Below are positions 4,920 to 5,581 of a stretch of DNA of 5,581 bases, one piece after another (the first letter of the stretch is position 1; each line of letters starts with the position of its first letter). This DNA comes from Alphaproteobacteria bacterium (lineage in GTDB: Bacteria; Pseudomonadota; Alphaproteobacteria; UBA7887): positions 1-5,581 of the forward strand of contig JANQOH010000301.1 in assembly GCA_028289725.1 (NCBI GenBank), given 5' to 3'. A model generated the notes under the pieces. The model searched no databases. It saw only the letters and a program-made list of their open reading frames with translations, and was not told where the DNA came from. The translations under genes and the position numbers were made by a program.

Positions 4920-5581
4920 TTACGGTAGTTCGTCGACTAACCAATCCCGGAAGGCGCGGGCCTTTGCGTCGACGACCGGGCTTTTCGGCCAGACAAGATA
5001 AAATCCTCGGTCGATGTCGAGGACATGATCGGTGATCTGGGTCAGCCGTCCCCCGTGAATGTCATCCTCAACAAGGCGGTAGTCGGCTAGCGCCACGCCG
5101 AGACCGGAAATAGCGCCGTCGAGCGCGAGTGCTTGCGTTGAGTAGGAAATGAACCTGTTGCCGACGCTGCCGCCGCCCTGCGTTTCCTTGAGCCACATGT
5201 CCCATTCGCTCCGGCGCTGATGCGCGGTGAGCAATTGCGTCTTGGATAGGTCGATCGCACGGCCTCTACTCTTCAATGCGTTGGCGACGCGCGGGGAACC
5301 GACGAGCCAGAGCTTCTCGTCAAATAGTTTTTCGACGGAAAGTCCCCGCCAATCGCCGGATCCGTGCCGAATGGCGAGATCCATCCGAGAGCGGCGGAAG
5401 TCCAGCACGTTCGAACCGACATACGGTTCGAGCGAGATCGAGGGAAATCGCTTTCGAAAACCGTCGAGGCGTTTCAGAAGCCAGCGCGATGCGAAGGATG
5501 GCGCCACGCTGAGGCGAAGCGTTCCGCTCAGGCCGCTGCCCTTGAAGTTGGCGGTGCTGTGGGCCAAGAGGTCGAGGGCGT
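4920..5581 (-). CDS. LysR-type transcriptional regulator (GcvA-like), N-terminus outside window
   Basis: The C-terminal 220 residues of a LysR-type regulator, ending in TAA at 4922-4920. The visible part begins in the linker (ALDLLAHST), followed by GTLRLSVAPSFASRWLL, the usual start of the effector-binding domain. The later segments SRMDLAIRHGSGDW, EKLFDEKLWLVGSP, SEWDMWLKE and LDGAISGLGVALADYRLVEDD fit the GcvA/AmpR/TrpI-like subgroup. The frame stays open to the window edge, so the DNA-binding helix-turn-helix (about the first 80-90 residues) lies beyond 5581. A TTG at 5567 is internal, not a start. Such proteins usually control a divergent neighbour, which here would also lie beyond the edge. 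Control of the enzymes in this window is possible, but the arrangement does not suggest it. Confidence 0.9.
   Translation of the reverse strand, partial: ALDLLAHSTANFKGSGLSGTLRLSVAPSFASRWLLKRLDGFRKRFPSISLEPYVGSNVLDFRRSRMDLAIRHGSGDWRGLSVEKLFDEKLWLVGSPRVANALKSRGRAIDLSKTQLLTAHQRRSEWDMWLKETQGGGSVGNRFISYSTQALALDGAISGLGVALADYRLVEDDIHGGRLTQITDHVLDIDRGFYLVWPKSPVVDAKARAFRDWLVDELP

Overview
This 5.6-kb window looks like chromosomal DNA of an alphaproteobacterium, probably Hyphomicrobiales (Bradyrhizobium-like). The basis is GC-rich coding sequence (about 65-70% in lines I counted), AGGA-type ribosome sites, a GcvA-like LysR regulator and a catabolic gene set typical of that group. This is inference from style and gene content, not a database match.

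Layout. (1) 1-1877, + strand: the 3' part of an enoyl-CoA hydratase/isomerase gene, followed 17 bases later by an epoxide-hydrolase-like alpha/beta hydrolase. (2) About 1801-2868: an AT-richer stretch holding one gene on the opposite strand (1968-2678), an unrecognised protein with one membrane anchor and a CxxC motif, then about 190 bases of intergenic DNA with two consecutive stem-loops. (3) 2883-4587, + strand: an HpcH/HpaI-type aldolase and a two-domain rhodanese-like sulfurtransferase. (4) 4644-4898, + strand: a small charged helical protein behind a perfect TATAAT box. (5) 4920-5581, - strand: the effector-binding part of a LysR-type regulator that runs off the window edge.

The hydratase, hydrolase, aldolase and sulfurtransferase read like one catabolic operon acting on a CoA-linked or oxygenated organic acid: hydration, epoxide/ester opening, C-C cleavage, and sulfur transfer of unclear purpose. 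The substrate cannot be named from the sequence.

The main observation is that the hydrolase/aldolase junction occurs twice, 1009 bases apart, as a 36-base imperfect direct repeat (29/36 identical) bracketing the foreign-looking segment. The left copy is the real hydrolase end followed by a dead aldolase start. The right copy is a dead hydrolase end followed by the real aldolase start. Five of the seven differences are third-codon-position changes in one or other reading frame. This suggests that an operon with a 4-base stop/start overlap was split by a recombination event that brought in DNA carrying a diverged copy of the same junction. Within the insert, the tandem stem-loops and the anchored orphan protein have no assigned function. 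The aldolase also lacks the canonical HpaI catalytic histidine and arginine.
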